NCBI RefSeq assembly: GCF_021130785.1
Contig: NC_060208.1
Coordinates: 54,602,501 to 54,666,500, forward strand
DNA from: Homalodisca vitripennis
Taxonomy: Eukaryota; Arthropoda; Insecta; Hemiptera; Cicadellidae
Direction of reading: 5' to 3'
Length of the DNA stretch: 64,000 bases
The notes beneath the pieces were generated by a model. That model was not told where the DNA came from and did no database searches. It saw only the letters and a list, made by a program, of their open reading frames with translations. This document shows, one piece after another, positions 37,101 through 50,565 of the stretch; the first letter of the stretch is position 1, and each line of letters starts with the position of its first letter. A program made the translations under genes and the position numbers.

Positions 37101-37479
37101 AAATGTTTAAATTAAATCTTTTGCAACTGACGTTTTATAGTTTCTGTTGTAAATTACCATGTCAGAGACTGTTGGCGATTTGTTCCTGTCAGCGTCCAGC
37201 GCAGCAGATTTATTCTTCTTCACCGTGAAAACATTATTTTATTAATAAACATAACTACTCAGCAATATTATATTAATACTATTTTAATATTATAGATACT
37301 TTAGTATGGCAAATGAGCGTTTGTATATTCTTATCGTTATAGCCGAAATTAAAATATATTTACTGGTTTATACCAAAATCGCTTTTGCAATTCTCTTAAA
37401 TAAACAATATTTACGTAACCCTTTAAGCATAATGAATTCAATTCAGTTCCAGAATGCATAACTGTAAAGTTTAATATCA
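34136..37479. other. unassigned AT-rich sequence
   Basis: No gene supported. Patches of higher GC at 35,020-35,210, 36,370-36,490 and 37,155-37,230 have no convincing coding frame. Confidence 0.4.
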
Positions 37480-38330
37480 AAATAATTGCATTACCCTGGC
37501 TCATTCTATCTACAAAGTCTAATGGTGTCTCTCTGTGTTTGTGTGCGTGTTATATAATAATATAAAATTACTGGACCGATTGTACTGAAATTATACATGC
37601 ACATTCTTAGAGTCCCTGGTTAACATATAGGTCTATTCTTACTTAGAAAATCCTTCCGGGATACACACAACTGGTCTTAAAAGCTCCTTAACTATCCAAT
37701 ATCTTTATATTTATGGATTTGGTTTAATCATCAGATGGTAAATGTGTTTAATCACCTGATGAAGTGATAATTGATATGATATGTTAATGATTATGATATG
37801 ATAATTCATATACATTTAAACAGGCGATAGTAAGTGTTTTTTGTAATTCATCTTTCAAAGTCAATTACACTTTAAAAATATAATTTTTCCCGCTAAATCT
37901 TTTATTTGTCTGGGTTATACTGGGGTTTAAGCAACTACAGTAAAATACAATTATTTATTACATCATAAGTGTGTTAAATTAAAAGCAAGTGCTTTAGCTT
38001 AAGTCTCCATTATTTTTATGATTTCTTCACACTGGCTTAAAATAGTTGAATCATTGGAGCTGTTCAGTATAAAATCTTGACTTATTGGACAGAAATTTGA
38101 AAAATTTACTTATAAACACAGTTTTACTCTCCACCTTCAAGGTCCCATGTTTAAACTTAAATCTAAAATCAATCAGAATATTGGAATTTTGTTCAATGAC
38201 TATTGCTTATCTTAGGATTGTTTGGATGCAATTTAAAAAACATATGTCCCTGAGTTTCATAATGAAATTGCGAGCGAAGCCGCGAGTAACTTTTAACAGA
38301 CAGAATCTGCTAGTGTTATTTAAAACAATT
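37480..38330 (-). mobile_element. SINE-like/non-autonomous element, reverse orientation
   Basis: The reverse complement of the conserved head ('gcgagcgaagccgcgagtaa' to 'ctgctagtg') is at 38,268-38,316, so the element runs leftward. Text near 37,500-37,620 ('actggaccgattgtactgaa') is consistent with its body or with another similar insertion. The left boundary is approximate. Confidence 0.45.
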
Positions 38331-38583
38331 GATTGGCAATTTCAAAATAGACGGGCGGCATGGTCCGCCTTCTCCCGGACATGGCGGTATCAATAGGAGT
38401 CGGATAACGGCCGAAATTGTGATGTTAACATGCTGTAAGAGGACTTTATCGTTGAATAGGCAGAGAAAGCATGACGCATATGCTGCGACAGACATCTCTG
38501 CTTAGACTCTTTGGACCAGCATTTTTACTGTCATCGTTGATAGAATTATGGTTGGAAAAGATTTGGTATGAGGGATGAGATAG
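38331..38583. other. unassigned sequence with a GC-rich patch
   Basis: A locally GC-rich, pyrimidine/purine-mixed stretch at 38,350-38,520 without a stable frame. Confidence 0.3.
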
Positions 38584-39151
38584 GGGTAGGGTACGATAAG
38601 CGGACCCGGTTTTTTATATCGAAATTGGCAAACGATATTACTTAATCACAACCATCGATATAATCAATCGATACTGATTAATTATTTTGAACAATTAACT
38701 TTAATAACCTATATCAACAGTTGTAAACACTTTCAAATAATACACGTACGGTAATATTTCAATTTTACATATAAGTAACATTTATTATTAAAAATGGCAG
38801 TCAATTTTAGAAAACTACACGACATTGCTTTGAAAGATGATAAGACATGTTTTAGTGGCTTCAACATTTTGGACTCGTACTAAAAACCCATTATGTGAAA
38901 TTTGTGGGAAAGAAACAACTGTAACTGTGAGAGGAGCAAATATGGTTGTCTTCAGTTTTCATAATTTTGGTTATAATAATTTGTTTGATCACTGTAAATA
39001 TTAAATTCATATTTAAAACATATGATTGTTATTGAGGACTATAGATACTTTTATATCGATTGATAGTCTAGGATTTGAGATGCGAATATTAGGTATCGAT
39101 GATTATACTCTGCGATATAAAAAGACCGGGTCCGCTTATCGTACCCTACCC
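38584..39151 (+). mobile_element. DNA transposon/MITE with ~38-bp terminal inverted repeats
   Basis: The left end starts 'gggtagggtacgataagcgg' and the right end is its reverse complement, continuing through 'acccggt' and a 'tttttatatcg' block, for TIRs of about 38 bp with one indel. Flanks 'tgagatag' (left) and 'tgagatta' (right) suggest a target-site duplication of about 8 bp. Internally there are subterminal 'tatcgattgat'-type motifs on both sides. Eight-base duplications occur in hAT and Merlin among others; the superfamily is not settled. Confidence 0.85.
38837..39004 (+). pseudogene. short ORF inside the TIR element
   Basis: 55 codons from ATG 38,837 to TAA 39,002-39,004. The peptide has a Cys-Glu-Ile-Cys-Gly-Lys motif (one half of a zinc-ribbon-like knuckle) followed by a Thr/Val-rich stretch. 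It is the only frame of interest in the element and might be the truncated N-terminus of its transposase, but no catalytic residues are present and the match is inference. Confidence 0.35.
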
Positions 39152-39839
39152 TGAGATTAGCTGTGTGTGGTGTGGAGAGATGGCAGGTGTGCGCACACGT
39201 TAATGTATTATGAGTAGTCGTGTATGAAGTTAAGATGGGGCAAGTGTCCACAGAGGAGTGTCTGTCATAGGTGAAGAGGAGTATGGTAGCCTGTATGTCG
39301 GCATCTGAATGCTTCAAAAGAATGGCGAGAGCAGTGGGACAAGTCAGGAAGGCGATTATATTAAAGTGATAGAGGAGGGTGAAAGAATGAGTTGTTGATT
39401 TTGGAGGGCTAGTGTAACATCAGAGTACAATCAGCCATGTGAATATAAGAAATACAGTTATCAAGTAGCATGTGAATTAAGTTAGATTTAGTTTTATAAT
39501 AATGGAAAAGTTGATTATATAGATGGGAGTTTGACCTTTCACGTTTAGGGAAATAGATTAATTTGAGATTCTGAACGATAAGGCTTGGAAATCGATAAGG
39601 CTTGGAAATTAGAATGGGAAGGATAGACCAGAGCGATGTTTTGCATTTGGCCAAAAGACTAAAGTAGATTAGTTTGTCCGTAGTGATATTATTTATTTTG
39701 GGAATAGCGGGAAAGAGTGGGGTGAGAAGGGGGAAGCATTGAAATGAAAGGATATAAAAGGATAGCCCCAGCAGTACGGTGATACCCACTGTAGCTTTGG
39801 TATCTCCATGGCCATGACTGGATATTAGAGGAGTGTACT
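39152..39839. other. unassigned sequence
   Basis: Purine-rich on the plus strand. A 126-codon minus frame at 39,409-39,789 lacks recognisable motifs. A 20-bp direct doublet ('cgataaggcttggaaat') lies near 39,578-39,610. Confidence 0.35.
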
Positions 39840-39854
39840 AATATATATATAGTA

Positions 39855-39902
<48 letters not shown>
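39840..39902. repeat. (AT)n microsatellite
   Basis: About 30 AT dinucleotides interrupted once by 'agtag' near the left end. Confidence 0.97.
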
Positions 39903-39906
<4 letters not shown>

Positions 39907-40059
39907 ATCTGTCAGAAGAAAAAAATCAAATTGTGTTTAAAGTTGACATGTTTTTAAATAGTTGTCATTATTTTGCATTGGTAACTACATTGTATTTCAA
40001 GTATTTGTGTTAGTCTCCATTTTTATATTATTTTGTGAGACATTAAGTCTTTCCGCACA

Positions 40060-40545
40060 TCGACATTTCTTTTGGAACTTTCATATGATCCATGTGTCAA
40101 ATGTGATGTCACTTTTTATAACACATTATTCGCTGAACGTTGGCAATGTCTATTACCTGAGGGGTTGACAAATGTAATTTCTATATGTCTATCCGCACGA
40201 GAAACCAACAAAGAACTGATATATACAATTGAAATGTGCATGAAGTTTCATTCCTACATAATTAATATTGAGTTTGATCATGGTAAATATTTAAGATTTG
40301 GCTGAGCGTTAGCTAACATTTTTACAATGGTTTCATTACTTTACCTGATAGATTAACCATGATGGCAACAAGAAAAATACTGATTCACTTTATTTGTAAA
40401 CAAATGTACTCAGTTGAGTTCATTCATGTGACATTTTAACACGTGACATAGTAATACATGAAATAAGCTATACACATGAAATTTGGCATGCAGCTTTAGT
40501 GAAGCCTGATACGCGACACGTGTGGCGTACTCCTATCTAGGTTTA
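40060..40545 (+). repeat. modular repeat R4, locus 3
   Basis: Shares 'gtgcatgaagtttcattcct', 'gatttggctgagcgttagct', 'gattaaccatgatggcaaca', 'catgaaatttggcatgcagc' and the end 'gtggcgtactcctatctagg' with the other R4 loci. Confidence 0.7.
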
Positions 40546-41579
40546 CTGCAACTTAAAACGAGGACCAATACCCCTTGTGACAGACAGTTAAAACTGTCAA
40601 CTGTAAGAATTGTTATTCCAGCAGTAAAAGAGTTCCCAGAGGAATATTTTGTAGCTACGGGAACGTGCTCAACCTTTTAATGTAAGCTGTGTCGAAAAGA
40701 CACGTAGCTAGCAACAGGGGCGTATATTTAGGGGAGCGTATGGAGGCAGTGAGAATCAGCTTAAAGTTTACCAAATCGTTAGAGCGGCCTGTAGTCTAAT
40801 TATAATTAATCTTAACGAATATATTTTTTTACCTTGTATGCCCTTTGGCGACATATTTCAAACGCCTTTAAACTAATTCCACTCATTCGACAACATTCTA
40901 AATACAATATTGAATGTTCAATATCAATGCTAGTATTTATGATATATAAATGCACTTATGCACGGTAATATATTATAGCAGTGGAATTTGTATTTATATC
41001 GCAGAACGCATTCATCTCAGAAGTGTTTATTCCACAGGTTGTCTAAGAAGAATCTTAAACTTACAGCCATTATCTTTTATTTAATCCAACCCGTTTGAGA
41101 CTTTATCTTTGACTTAGACATTGCAATAGATAGATTAAAAGTCTACCGGAAAGAAATTACTTCTAAGTATTATCTAATTGTCACCATTCAGATTGTTCAA
41201 TCAAGTGCCTCAACTTTATTTAGAATGTTCTCGAAATTGGCGAATGCATTGTTTAATCTGCATTAAATACGGCAAGTAATATGAGATGTTTACGTATGTA
41301 AAACATATATTGTAGTATGGGTCTTTCTAAATTGTGAATATTATAAATTTTCTGATTTTTTCAAATATATCTCACATTTTCATGAAAACCAGCTAGAATG
41401 GATATTCTTAAACTATAATATACAAAAGAACTTATTGGCTAATACTTTATATAGTTTCTGCGACAGTTTTGGTGAAACATTCTTCAATAAAATCACATTG
41501 CTTTGAAATATTGCCATAGTGGTCAATTGATTGCAGAACTGGCAGTTTTAGAGATTTTCATCAACAAATATCATTTTAG
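40546..41579. other. unassigned AT-rich sequence
   Basis: Nothing recognised. Confidence 0.4.
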
Positions 41580-41709
41580 GAAAAACAGTTTTTGTGTGGC
41601 TACGAGTAACGAGAGCTGTTTGAGGAAAAGCCGATTCCACACAGATTATTGCTGTCGTCGGTTTCAACTTGAAAGGAGAAAGAGATATTTGTCTTTCGTT
41701 AATACATGA
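41580..41709 (+). CDS. possible Cys-containing terminal exon, unknown product
   Basis: The acceptor 'tcattttag' ends at 41,579. After one base, 42 codons read to TGA at 41,707-41,709. The peptide has Cys residues spaced as single, single, then a Cys-Cys pair, and a very basic end (Arg-Arg-Lys-Arg). No known cysteine framework can be assigned. Support is limited to the acceptor, open frame and composition. Confidence 0.25.
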
Positions 41710-42578
41710 TGTGTATCATAAACCAAGGACGATTACTGTACTACTTAATTTTGTTAATATATTATAATAAACAATGGTTGTAAAGGTCGGCTTCATTTAT
41801 AGTCATATGTCAAAAGAAAAATACATTACCAACCTAGTTCAGAAGCAATATTATTTTCAAATGTTGAATAACAATACCAGAATTGTACAATTAATATCAG
41901 TTTTATTATTGTACTTATGAATTTAATAATAATAATAGCATTAATTGCCAATTATATTTACCAATTAAGCACATTTTTTTAAATTTTTATTTTGAAAAAG
42001 AATTTGGAATAATATGGACTGATTTCTTTTGATGCACAACAGTAATCGTACTAATAGGAAAGAAATTTTAGTACATGATTTCTTTTTACATGAATATTTA
42101 ATTATCCAATCTGGCATTCATTGGTCGCGTAAGTATTTGCATTTGTTTTTATTGAGTAGGGAATTGTGTCATTATGTGTGTATTAAATTTTTTTTTAACC
42201 TAAACCCCAACACAAATTTCAAAATTGTTTGGATACTATATTGAAACAAAAGAAAATAAATATATTTTATATTTAAATTTTAATGTATTTTAAAACGTTG
42301 TGCATTTTATCAAATGTGTACATTTGGAACAGTCGAAAATTGAACGCATGACCCCCGAATGTAAATATTTGCAGTCAGTTTAAACTTGGTTTTGTGTTGG
42401 TTTAATGTAAACTAGTTATTTGATTTAATGTGGGATATTCACTATCCATCACGTACAAATTGTATTTAATAATGTCAGACTATTTAACAACGAGACCATT
42501 CACCATTCCCTTGTTTCGTATATTTCTTGTTAAGCAAAAAATATAAGAAATTGACAAAATGTTTAAATTCCAATTTAG
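41710..42578. other. unassigned AT-rich sequence
   Basis: Nothing recognised. Confidence 0.4.
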
Positions 42579-42693
42579 AATGGTTTGGGGATGCCGGTGA
42601 GGTCTTTGAATAAATCAGCAGAACAGAGCAGCTTCATAAATAATGCAAATAGGGCAGACGTCAATAACATTGTAGGTCGGTCAACGGCTTTAG
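42579..42693 (+). CDS. possible internal coding exon, unknown product
   Basis: Bounded by an acceptor ('ttccaatttag') and a donor ('ttag|gtaaat'). Only one of three frames is open throughout: 38 codons starting Asn-Gly-Leu-Gly-Met-Pro-Val-Arg, continuing with polar Asn/Ser/Ala-rich text and ending phase 1. The pyrimidine tract is weak. No partner exons could be linked. Confidence 0.33.
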
Positions 42694-45600
42694 GTAAATC
42701 AATGATTTTGTTACGTGAATATCCTCTCAAACTCTTTTCTTTCGCTTTTCTTTATTCTCTCGGATGGGTTCGTTCTTCAAAATTAAGAGTTGAAACATAA
42801 TAAAAAGTTAGATTATTCGATTTTCAGCAACTCAAACATAACGTGTCTTATTAATTTCTCATTTTATCCACTCGAAATAACATTCTTGTATTTGACGAAT
42901 TGTTCAATTCACAAAATTGAATAATCCACCTTTTTTGTAAAGAATTGAGCTTCGGCAGTACATGTATTTAAAAGTTGGAGGCTTCTTTCTAACATAACTA
43001 GATTTTTAATAGTGAACACTTTTACTATATTTTATTGAGATTAAATAAGCTTCAAAGCCCTACGTTGGAAAGCATTGGGGGTTTTTAAGTTGTATCCTGC
43101 TTAAATTTATAATGGTGCTGTCTATTTCAAGTATTTAAACCACATTTGGTAAGTCACCAAAACACCTCAAAGTGAAGATCAGTTCTGTTTAAAAGAACAG
43201 CTCATTTCACAATAAATATATAACAATAAAATAAATATTTGATTATAATATATCAGATATAGCCTACGGTTAAAAGTTATAAGTTAAAAATCTAATTTAG
43301 TATCAATCTAATGATAAGTCCTCCTCTTTACAACATATTTTTCTAGGGTTCTATTCATTTACAACATCAAAATAGTAATACAATTCTAAACTGCTTTAAA
43401 ATAACAGTACCCATACAAAATGGAAAGGAAATTAATCACTTTCAAAGTCATATTGTTTAAACTTAACTGGGAATAATATATTAGAATTTATGTGGTTCAC
43501 CACATACCATATACGTTCACCACTAATCCGGAAGCAAAAGTTGGTCAGTATAAAGGAAGTCCTATCCAAGCTCGGCGAATAACCGCGGATTTGGGTTAAA
43601 CGCAGAACATTGTCTCCTCAACGCCAGTTTCATAGAACATAGAATCTCCTCAATTTTGGGTGAACTTTGTCCCTACGTTCCTCAGTTTCATGCTCCTCAT
43701 GGTAGGTAATACGAATTATTTTACTTTTTAAACAACCGAAACCCCTATTAATTGTAATGAATGTTATTTTTAATACTTCTTATCAATTTTATTGTTATAT
43801 TTCAATACACACAGCTTGTAAAATACTGTTTATAAGTACAAAAACTATTTATGCTCTCAGTTTCCTGTCAAAAAATTTGCATCACTCAATGTTTTTAGAA
43901 TTTCAAAAATATTCATGAATTAATAAAAATAAGTTATCTGTTTATCTAAGAAGCAAACACCAAGTACGAAATCAGAGATAGTGAAATCCAGAGACGGAAT
44001 GCCAGTCCAACTTTTCGCAATGTAGCCATAGCCAAACTCATCCAAAAACAGAATCTTTGGTAGATCGTATTCACATTGTCCAACGTTATTTAGTAAATTT
44101 ATATATTTAACCAGGCTAAAATCTATGGTAAAGACGAGAGATAAAGAATAAAGTATTTTAAGCAGCTGAGGTTTTAATAGAAATTTCGTTCACACACACC
44201 CGTCTATTTACTTCGGTCCAAACTCGACCTTAAGTAGTATGTTCATAGTATTATGATGAATTTTTATAGAGGCAAATAACGTGAAGAATAAACATGCATC
44301 TTTACTGGACAAGACAAGAAATACAACAAACTACCCATTTTTACTGTTCAAACCAAAAATGTTATTTAAACTCAATTCATTAACGCTGGTTGCATTCTTG
44401 TTATCTTATCCTAGCAATCTGACAAGATAGCAGTACAACCGCATTTCAGCATAGGCACCTAAAAAAAGCATTCCCTTACACAAAAGCATTTATCCATTCT
44501 ATGATTTAATTAATGGTAGTGTTAAGAGTAATATTTTAAAATTATATAAAACCTGATCAAGCACTTCGTAAACTGGCAATTAGTTTTGATAATTCACTGT
44601 AATAATCAAGAAATACGACATAGTCTACAACTACCTTGGATTTAATTCCTCAAAACTACCCTTTTCCATGCTTATTCCATTTATTCCCGCATCAAAACAT
44701 ACTTATTTATCGTACATCAGTAAAAATCCTAAAACCCTAAAAAACACCGGGGTTTTTAAACACTAAGTCTGCAGCTATTTTTATGGAACTCGCGCTGAAC
44801 ACATGTAATGAAACTAACAAACTGTTTTTGTGGTGAACCGTGTGGTTTCAATGCGAAAGTTGAGTTTAGCTCCAGTTCACGTACCTCTTACGTGCAGCAT
44901 CTGAAATCTGATGCTGTTGCAGACTTGACTCCTGCAATCTAGAGTCATGAAGAGATCAAACAATAGTCGACGACCAAGAACGAAAAAGCTCAAAATGAAC
45001 TCCCCCCCCCCCCGCATCGTTTAGGCATCAGAGACACCCAGACCACAAAATATAGTCCAATCTAGGTGAAGAGGTATTCTCATTGTCTCTTCAGTTGTGC
45101 AAACGTTTGAAACAAGTGAACACAGTAGTGGCCTTTTATTAATATAGTATTTTTAGGAAAAGCACTATATTATGTTATAGGTCTAAATATTATTGTCAAA
45201 CACGTGTAGGACTAGTAGACGGAGAGGTTATAATGAGAAAACCAAAGGCAAGCGAATAAACCGAATATCATGTCTGCCCCTTTGATGGATAACCACTGGA
45301 ATCACCCCTCCCCTACAAGTAGACTGTTAAAGTTATGTAGCTAAATAAAGTAGTGCTCGTCCCTTCTAAAGGGACTAGCTGTTGTCCTGAATATAAGCTA
45401 GTTTGAATCACATGATTTTTATTAGCTACTCAGTGATTTAGCTGGTGATGAAAACATATAGTATACCAAAAAAAGAATCAACAAAATGTTTATATTCACA
45501 TACTGACTCAGTTTACTTCAACCGTTCGACATATTGTTTATCCGTAAAAATGACTTTCATTTGATTTACTTACTAATTTTTCTCCGAACATTATTTGTAT

Positions 45601-46865
45601 AATAAATGTACATTTAGAAGGTTTCAATTTTCTATTTTTCTAAGGTAACATTTTTTGAATAAAAAAATTTGTTATACTATACGTTCGGTTATATTGTTAC
45701 TAAACATTAAATTATAACTATGCGTTACTTTATTTAAACTTTATATTATAAATAAAAACAACATACATCTAGGGAAAACAACACGATGTTTACCATTATA
45801 AAGTTAAGAAAACGCTCATGTTGGAAAAATTGTGCTTAAAAGAAACTGTGTTACCGTTGTTTAGTATGAAAGGAAATACTACTATATGCGTGGAGATAAA
45901 TTAGACATAATGATTGCTTAGTTTACTATCCGTATGGACGATAATTCTCATCTCCGGTTACGGAGGAACTGTTATGACTGCATAATCTTCGTAAGAAAAG
46001 AAACGTAATGTTTATCAGCCCCTTATGAATTATGTTCGTTAAACCCAAGTCGATTGTCACAAAAATGCTCAACTTTACTTTTCTCTAATACATCTTTGGC
46101 TAGTTTATAAAACCTGAAATACCTAAACTTCTCTGATAAATCCTAAGTTAACAATATTGAAAGTGTTAGTTAAATTTGGATTATGTTTTGTAAATAATCA
46201 TTATTTGATCCAATTTCTAAAATGTTCGGTGCAGTTTTTTTTCCGACTTTTCTCTGTATTACGACCTTCCTTGGATTTCAATGAGTATTAAAAAATATTA
46301 ATTATCTAAATTGGTTTGATCGTTCTCGAGATTAGTGCTTAGCAAAACATTTAGTTATGTGTTGTTTTATAAGACGCTAAATATTAGATATCCTCTCTTC
46401 AAAGAAAAATTGTGAAGTAATAAGTAAGATTTAATATTAGTATTAAAGCTAGATAAATATTGTTTCACAATAAAGTTAGCCATGCATATTTTATTCTTAC
46501 ACGTAACCAGTCTGTAAGTAAAATATATGGTCTTAACAATAAAATAATTATCAAATTTTCTTTAATTTCAATTAATTAAATTAAGTCAACAAAAAATTAA
46601 TTTAATACAAATAAATAATAATGTTTGCACCAATTTCGTTACATAATAAAAGAAATTTGATAATTGGATTAATTAGGTTACCTAGTATGACAATATACCT
46701 GCCATTTTCTGCAAATACAACATTTAGAATGGCTACACATGAGGGATGGCTTTCAAGGAAGACGAAACAAAGGAAGAAAAATTAAAGGTCGAGATCATTA
46801 AAATTGACAAAATCTACTGTCCTAGAATTAGGCAAACGAAAGGTACAGAGTGGTGTGGTATTTAT
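42694..46865. other. unassigned AT-rich sequence
   Basis: No gene supported. A C-run of about 13 bases lies at 45,000-45,014. A 43-codon plus frame near 44,809-44,942 contains two close Cys and a His-Leu-Lys-Ser but no complete zinc finger. Confidence 0.4.
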
Positions 46866-46905
46866 TGAAAGTTTAGAGAAACATTTAAACGAAGTTGAGG
46901 TGAAT

Positions 46906-46928
46906 GCTCAACACCCTCCGGGTTGAGC
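46906..46928 (-). other. Helitron 3'-end hairpin, copy 1
   Basis: A perfect 7-bp stem (gctcaac / gttgagc) with a 9-nt loop, about 40 bp inside the 3' end on the minus strand. Helitrons characteristically carry a short hairpin near the 3' terminus that marks the end of rolling-circle transfer. Confidence 0.7.
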
Positions 46929-47170
46929 TCAGGCGCTCGATCACTGAGTGAGACGCGTCACGCGAGGCACTCAATATAGTACAGCGGGAGAACGGCGACG
47001 GTTACGGCGACGACCGTTTATCGATCTAGGTAGCAGTGGACCAGCTGGCGCCTTGGCAGCGCCGGGCCGTGCCATGGCGTCGACTGTCAGCTGTGTTGTC
47101 TTCAACATAACCTACTTTCATATGATCAGGGGCGTCACTAGAATCTTCTTAGTGGAGGCGCTTTATAAGG
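46929..47170. other. GC-rich conserved 3' block of Helitron, copy 1
   Basis: A block of about 240 bp far GC-richer than its surroundings, including 'tcactgagtga', 'gcgtcacgcg' and 'ggcgccttggcagcgcc' inverted motifs. A plus-strand 87-codon frame over it is Arg/Ala-rich and starts at a valid ATG-like codon, but its downstream part differs between copies, so coding is doubtful. Confidence 0.6.
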
Positions 47171-50100
47171 AATGTTCATTGTTCACGTTAACTTCTTCTT
47201 TGAACAATTAAAATGTACAACTTCTCCAGTGACTTTTAGTCGAAACCTTTTTTAATTTTTATCCCTTACAGTGATAATACAGATCCCATTAGAACTATCA
47301 ATCAACCAAGTATTTTATGCAAGAAAAGTAACTTATGAAGAAAAGTTGAGTAAATAATCTGGCTGTAGCCATATGATCATAGTGTAATATATTTTACGCT
47401 CCTTGTATACTTAACAAATTCTTTATCGCATAAGTCCACATAATTACAGTAAATTTAACTATCGAATCATATTATATTCCAGATTATAATCTTATTTGTC
47501 AAATAAAAAACACTCTTTCATGCTTTAGAATTCTGGTTATTTACATACTTTTTAAAATGAGTTTCGTGTTAGCTAATATGTAACGAGGAGAAATTATTTT
47601 ATTTTTTATTGTTGTTGTGTTATTATCCAGTATTTAATCTTCTTTATCTTGTTGTTAAAAGTATAAACTAATTTTAAATCACACGTGCTTTAAATATAAC
47701 ATTTTAAAAGCTAGAGCTGTTGCAACTATTGTAAAATTATACGAGATTATCCCATTTTGAAGATAGTTTAAATAAAAAATACAAGCTATTTTAGTTGTTT
47801 CTTTATATTTATTGTTTATTCACAACAAATATGACCTTTTTGCTCCATCGTTTTAAACAATAAAAAAATATAAAACTTAAAAAATTGTTAAGCGTTTAGG
47901 TGTGCATTAATCGTACCTTTAAAATAAGAATCTTCTGCAATTCCAACACAACAAAAGTATCAGAAACCGTACTAAATCAATGATAATCAGCAAAAATAGT
48001 TAGTAGATCAGTTTAACTTCTCACACAAAATAAAACGTATTATATGTTAAAATGTTCATTATGAGTTCCTATCAGTTTTAAAATTAAAATTAAAAATCAA
48101 CTTTTATTAACATTGTTAAACACCCTTTCTGGCATAGTGGAAAGAAGGCTTATTTCATGTATGTATGTATGTATAATTTGTTTTAATATCAAATAAAATC
48201 AAAATACATTGAAACTTTGAGGATTTATTTTTACAAAGATTTTGTCATGATGGTAATTTTTTGATATAAGGATTGTGATATAATTAATATTTTCAAGAAT
48301 CACAAACATGTTGAAAATTAAGAAGACATTGAAATAGGGTACAAGCACACAAGTTTATTTTTTAAAACGTAGAACGTTTAACATATTTTTGCTCTATGTA
48401 AGTTCACAGCTTAAATAAAAATAGTCTGCGATCATACTATATCCATCATGATTGATAGTTTAATTGAATAATCCACGTTGTAAAATGATCGAATATGTTT
48501 TATATTACAAATTAATAAAAAGAGCAGATGCTATAGAGAAACTCAATTTTATGAGCACAGCTTATAATATCGTTTAGGCTATTTTACTCATTATGGTTAT
48601 TTAATTTAAAATAAAAGTTCAAATATTTTTGTAGGATATAAAATATATAATTAAGTGTTATGACAATCCGTATTTATATCATAAATGATAATACGAAAAC
48701 TTCATTATTAATTATGCGCACTTATCTCTTTAATGGAATGTACAAACTGTTCGAAAACTTGGATTCTTTGTTCCGACAGTTCACATAAATATTTAATTTT
48801 GAGCTCACAGATAAAATTCTGTTCTAATAAATCTATTAAAACGTGTTAATAATATAAAATACAAACTTATCATATAAAATCATAAAATTAAAATAAGACT
48901 GGACATAAGAAAATTCTTTCGCCTACAAAGACTTTATTTGTTTTAGTTTACTCTGTTAAAAAGCATAAAAATATTGTAAAGAGGTTTTTACTAATATAGT
49001 GATATATCGCCTCGCATTAAAGTCACTTGCAAACTAAATTTCAATTATATCACTAAAATATATTCATGTAACTCTCTAAACATGTTTACGGTTATTCAAG
49101 TTCGGAAGATTGATATTAACTTAAAAAAAAAAAACTTAAATACACATAACGCCGCCCCGGACAGTTATACATGTTGTGGCCTGGGAGCAGGATCTTCTCA
49201 CAAGACATTACTAAGCATAAAATCAATGATATCAGGGTTTCGGGCAAAGTATCGCTGTATACTCTGTGTTTATACTTTTTAATATAAACATATAACATTC
49301 AAATCACATTTACATTTACTGTTTTCACCCAAATATTCTATTTCTTAAGCCACTATTATAAACCTACAATATTTTTGTAATACATTTCCACGGGCTGACA
49401 CAATACATCTATAAATTTGAACAATATAAAAACATTTTTACAAATCTATGTCAACTTTTTGTGACAGATCAATTATGATAAATTATTCAAAAACTCCAGA
49501 ATTATCAATAACGGAGTGTCGCCATCAATAATGATGACATTTCTGATAACAATTGACAAACAGTGCAGATTGTACAACGATCTACACAGGTTTGCGATTG
49601 GTGTCAACACGTCACCGTTGTTGGCGGCACGTGGCGCTACACCGTTATTGACAAAATCCGATTTTAACTAGGTGGGTTTTTTTTACTTTGATATAAGAGT
49701 ACAACGAAAATAAATCCTGAATTTCTTTATTGTAAATATTGGTTTATTACGCTGGGCTAACCAAATTTGAATACTTATGATGTCAAAAAAACTTGAATAA
49801 GGTAAATGTAGTACAAAATGTAAGCGTTTTATATCATACTTCATGCGGAAAGTTTCTTAATTTTTGCAGCATAATCGTTTCTAAATCTATCTATATTGGT
49901 TTTATGAACACTTCTTTTTATTTGAGCATAAATCTAATTATTTGAAGTGCACAAGTTTGATGTAAATGTGCTAGGGTCGGTTACAGATTAATATTTTACT
50001 ATAGTAAAAATGTTTACTCAGATTGTCAGTAAACTCGCAGCAGTCATAAAGTAAGTATTTTATTGATTATCGATGCTCTTCCGAGAATTATTTTCGTAAT

Positions 50101-50565
50101 AACATGTTACTAATCGAAACCCATCCCTGTGAAGTTTCATAGCCCTGTTTAAAAATCTTGTCCTTGTGTTTTTGTTTGGATACTAAATAAAAAACAGTAT
50201 TTAAGTTTAACATGTATAAGTTTAACATACATTTTTATTGCTTCAGATATTAGTATAAAACTATTACGTTTAAACTCCAATGTGGACGATCCTACAAATA
50301 TTTTTTTTAGAAATAACTTTTTAAACCAATCCACTTATGTACATTTTTGAAACCTTTTTTTTATCAAAAAGTAAACATTTCTCACACTAATCAAGTAATA
50401 TATCCCTATATCCCCTGTAACTCAAAATAATGTAATATTACATTATACTCTAATTCGGCGAACACTCACTGTGTGAGGAAGGAGCGTATAAATCAACACA
50501 ATAGATTACCAACATATCGAGCGTTTAAGAATACATTAATTTCATCATGACTGAGCATATCATGT

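Noticed and set aside
37150..37235. Minus-strand exon-like stretch (Lys-Lys-Asn-Lys-Ser-Ala-Ala-Leu-Asp-Ala)
   Set aside because: A donor-like 'atg|gtaatt' is present but there is no convincing acceptor; too short to support.
39409..39789. 126-codon minus-strand frame
   Set aside because: Leu/Ile/Phe-rich reading of purine-rich DNA with no motif; chance frame.
44809..44942. 43-codon frame resembling part of a BED-type zinc finger
   Set aside because: The second His/Cys pair needed for zinc binding is missing.
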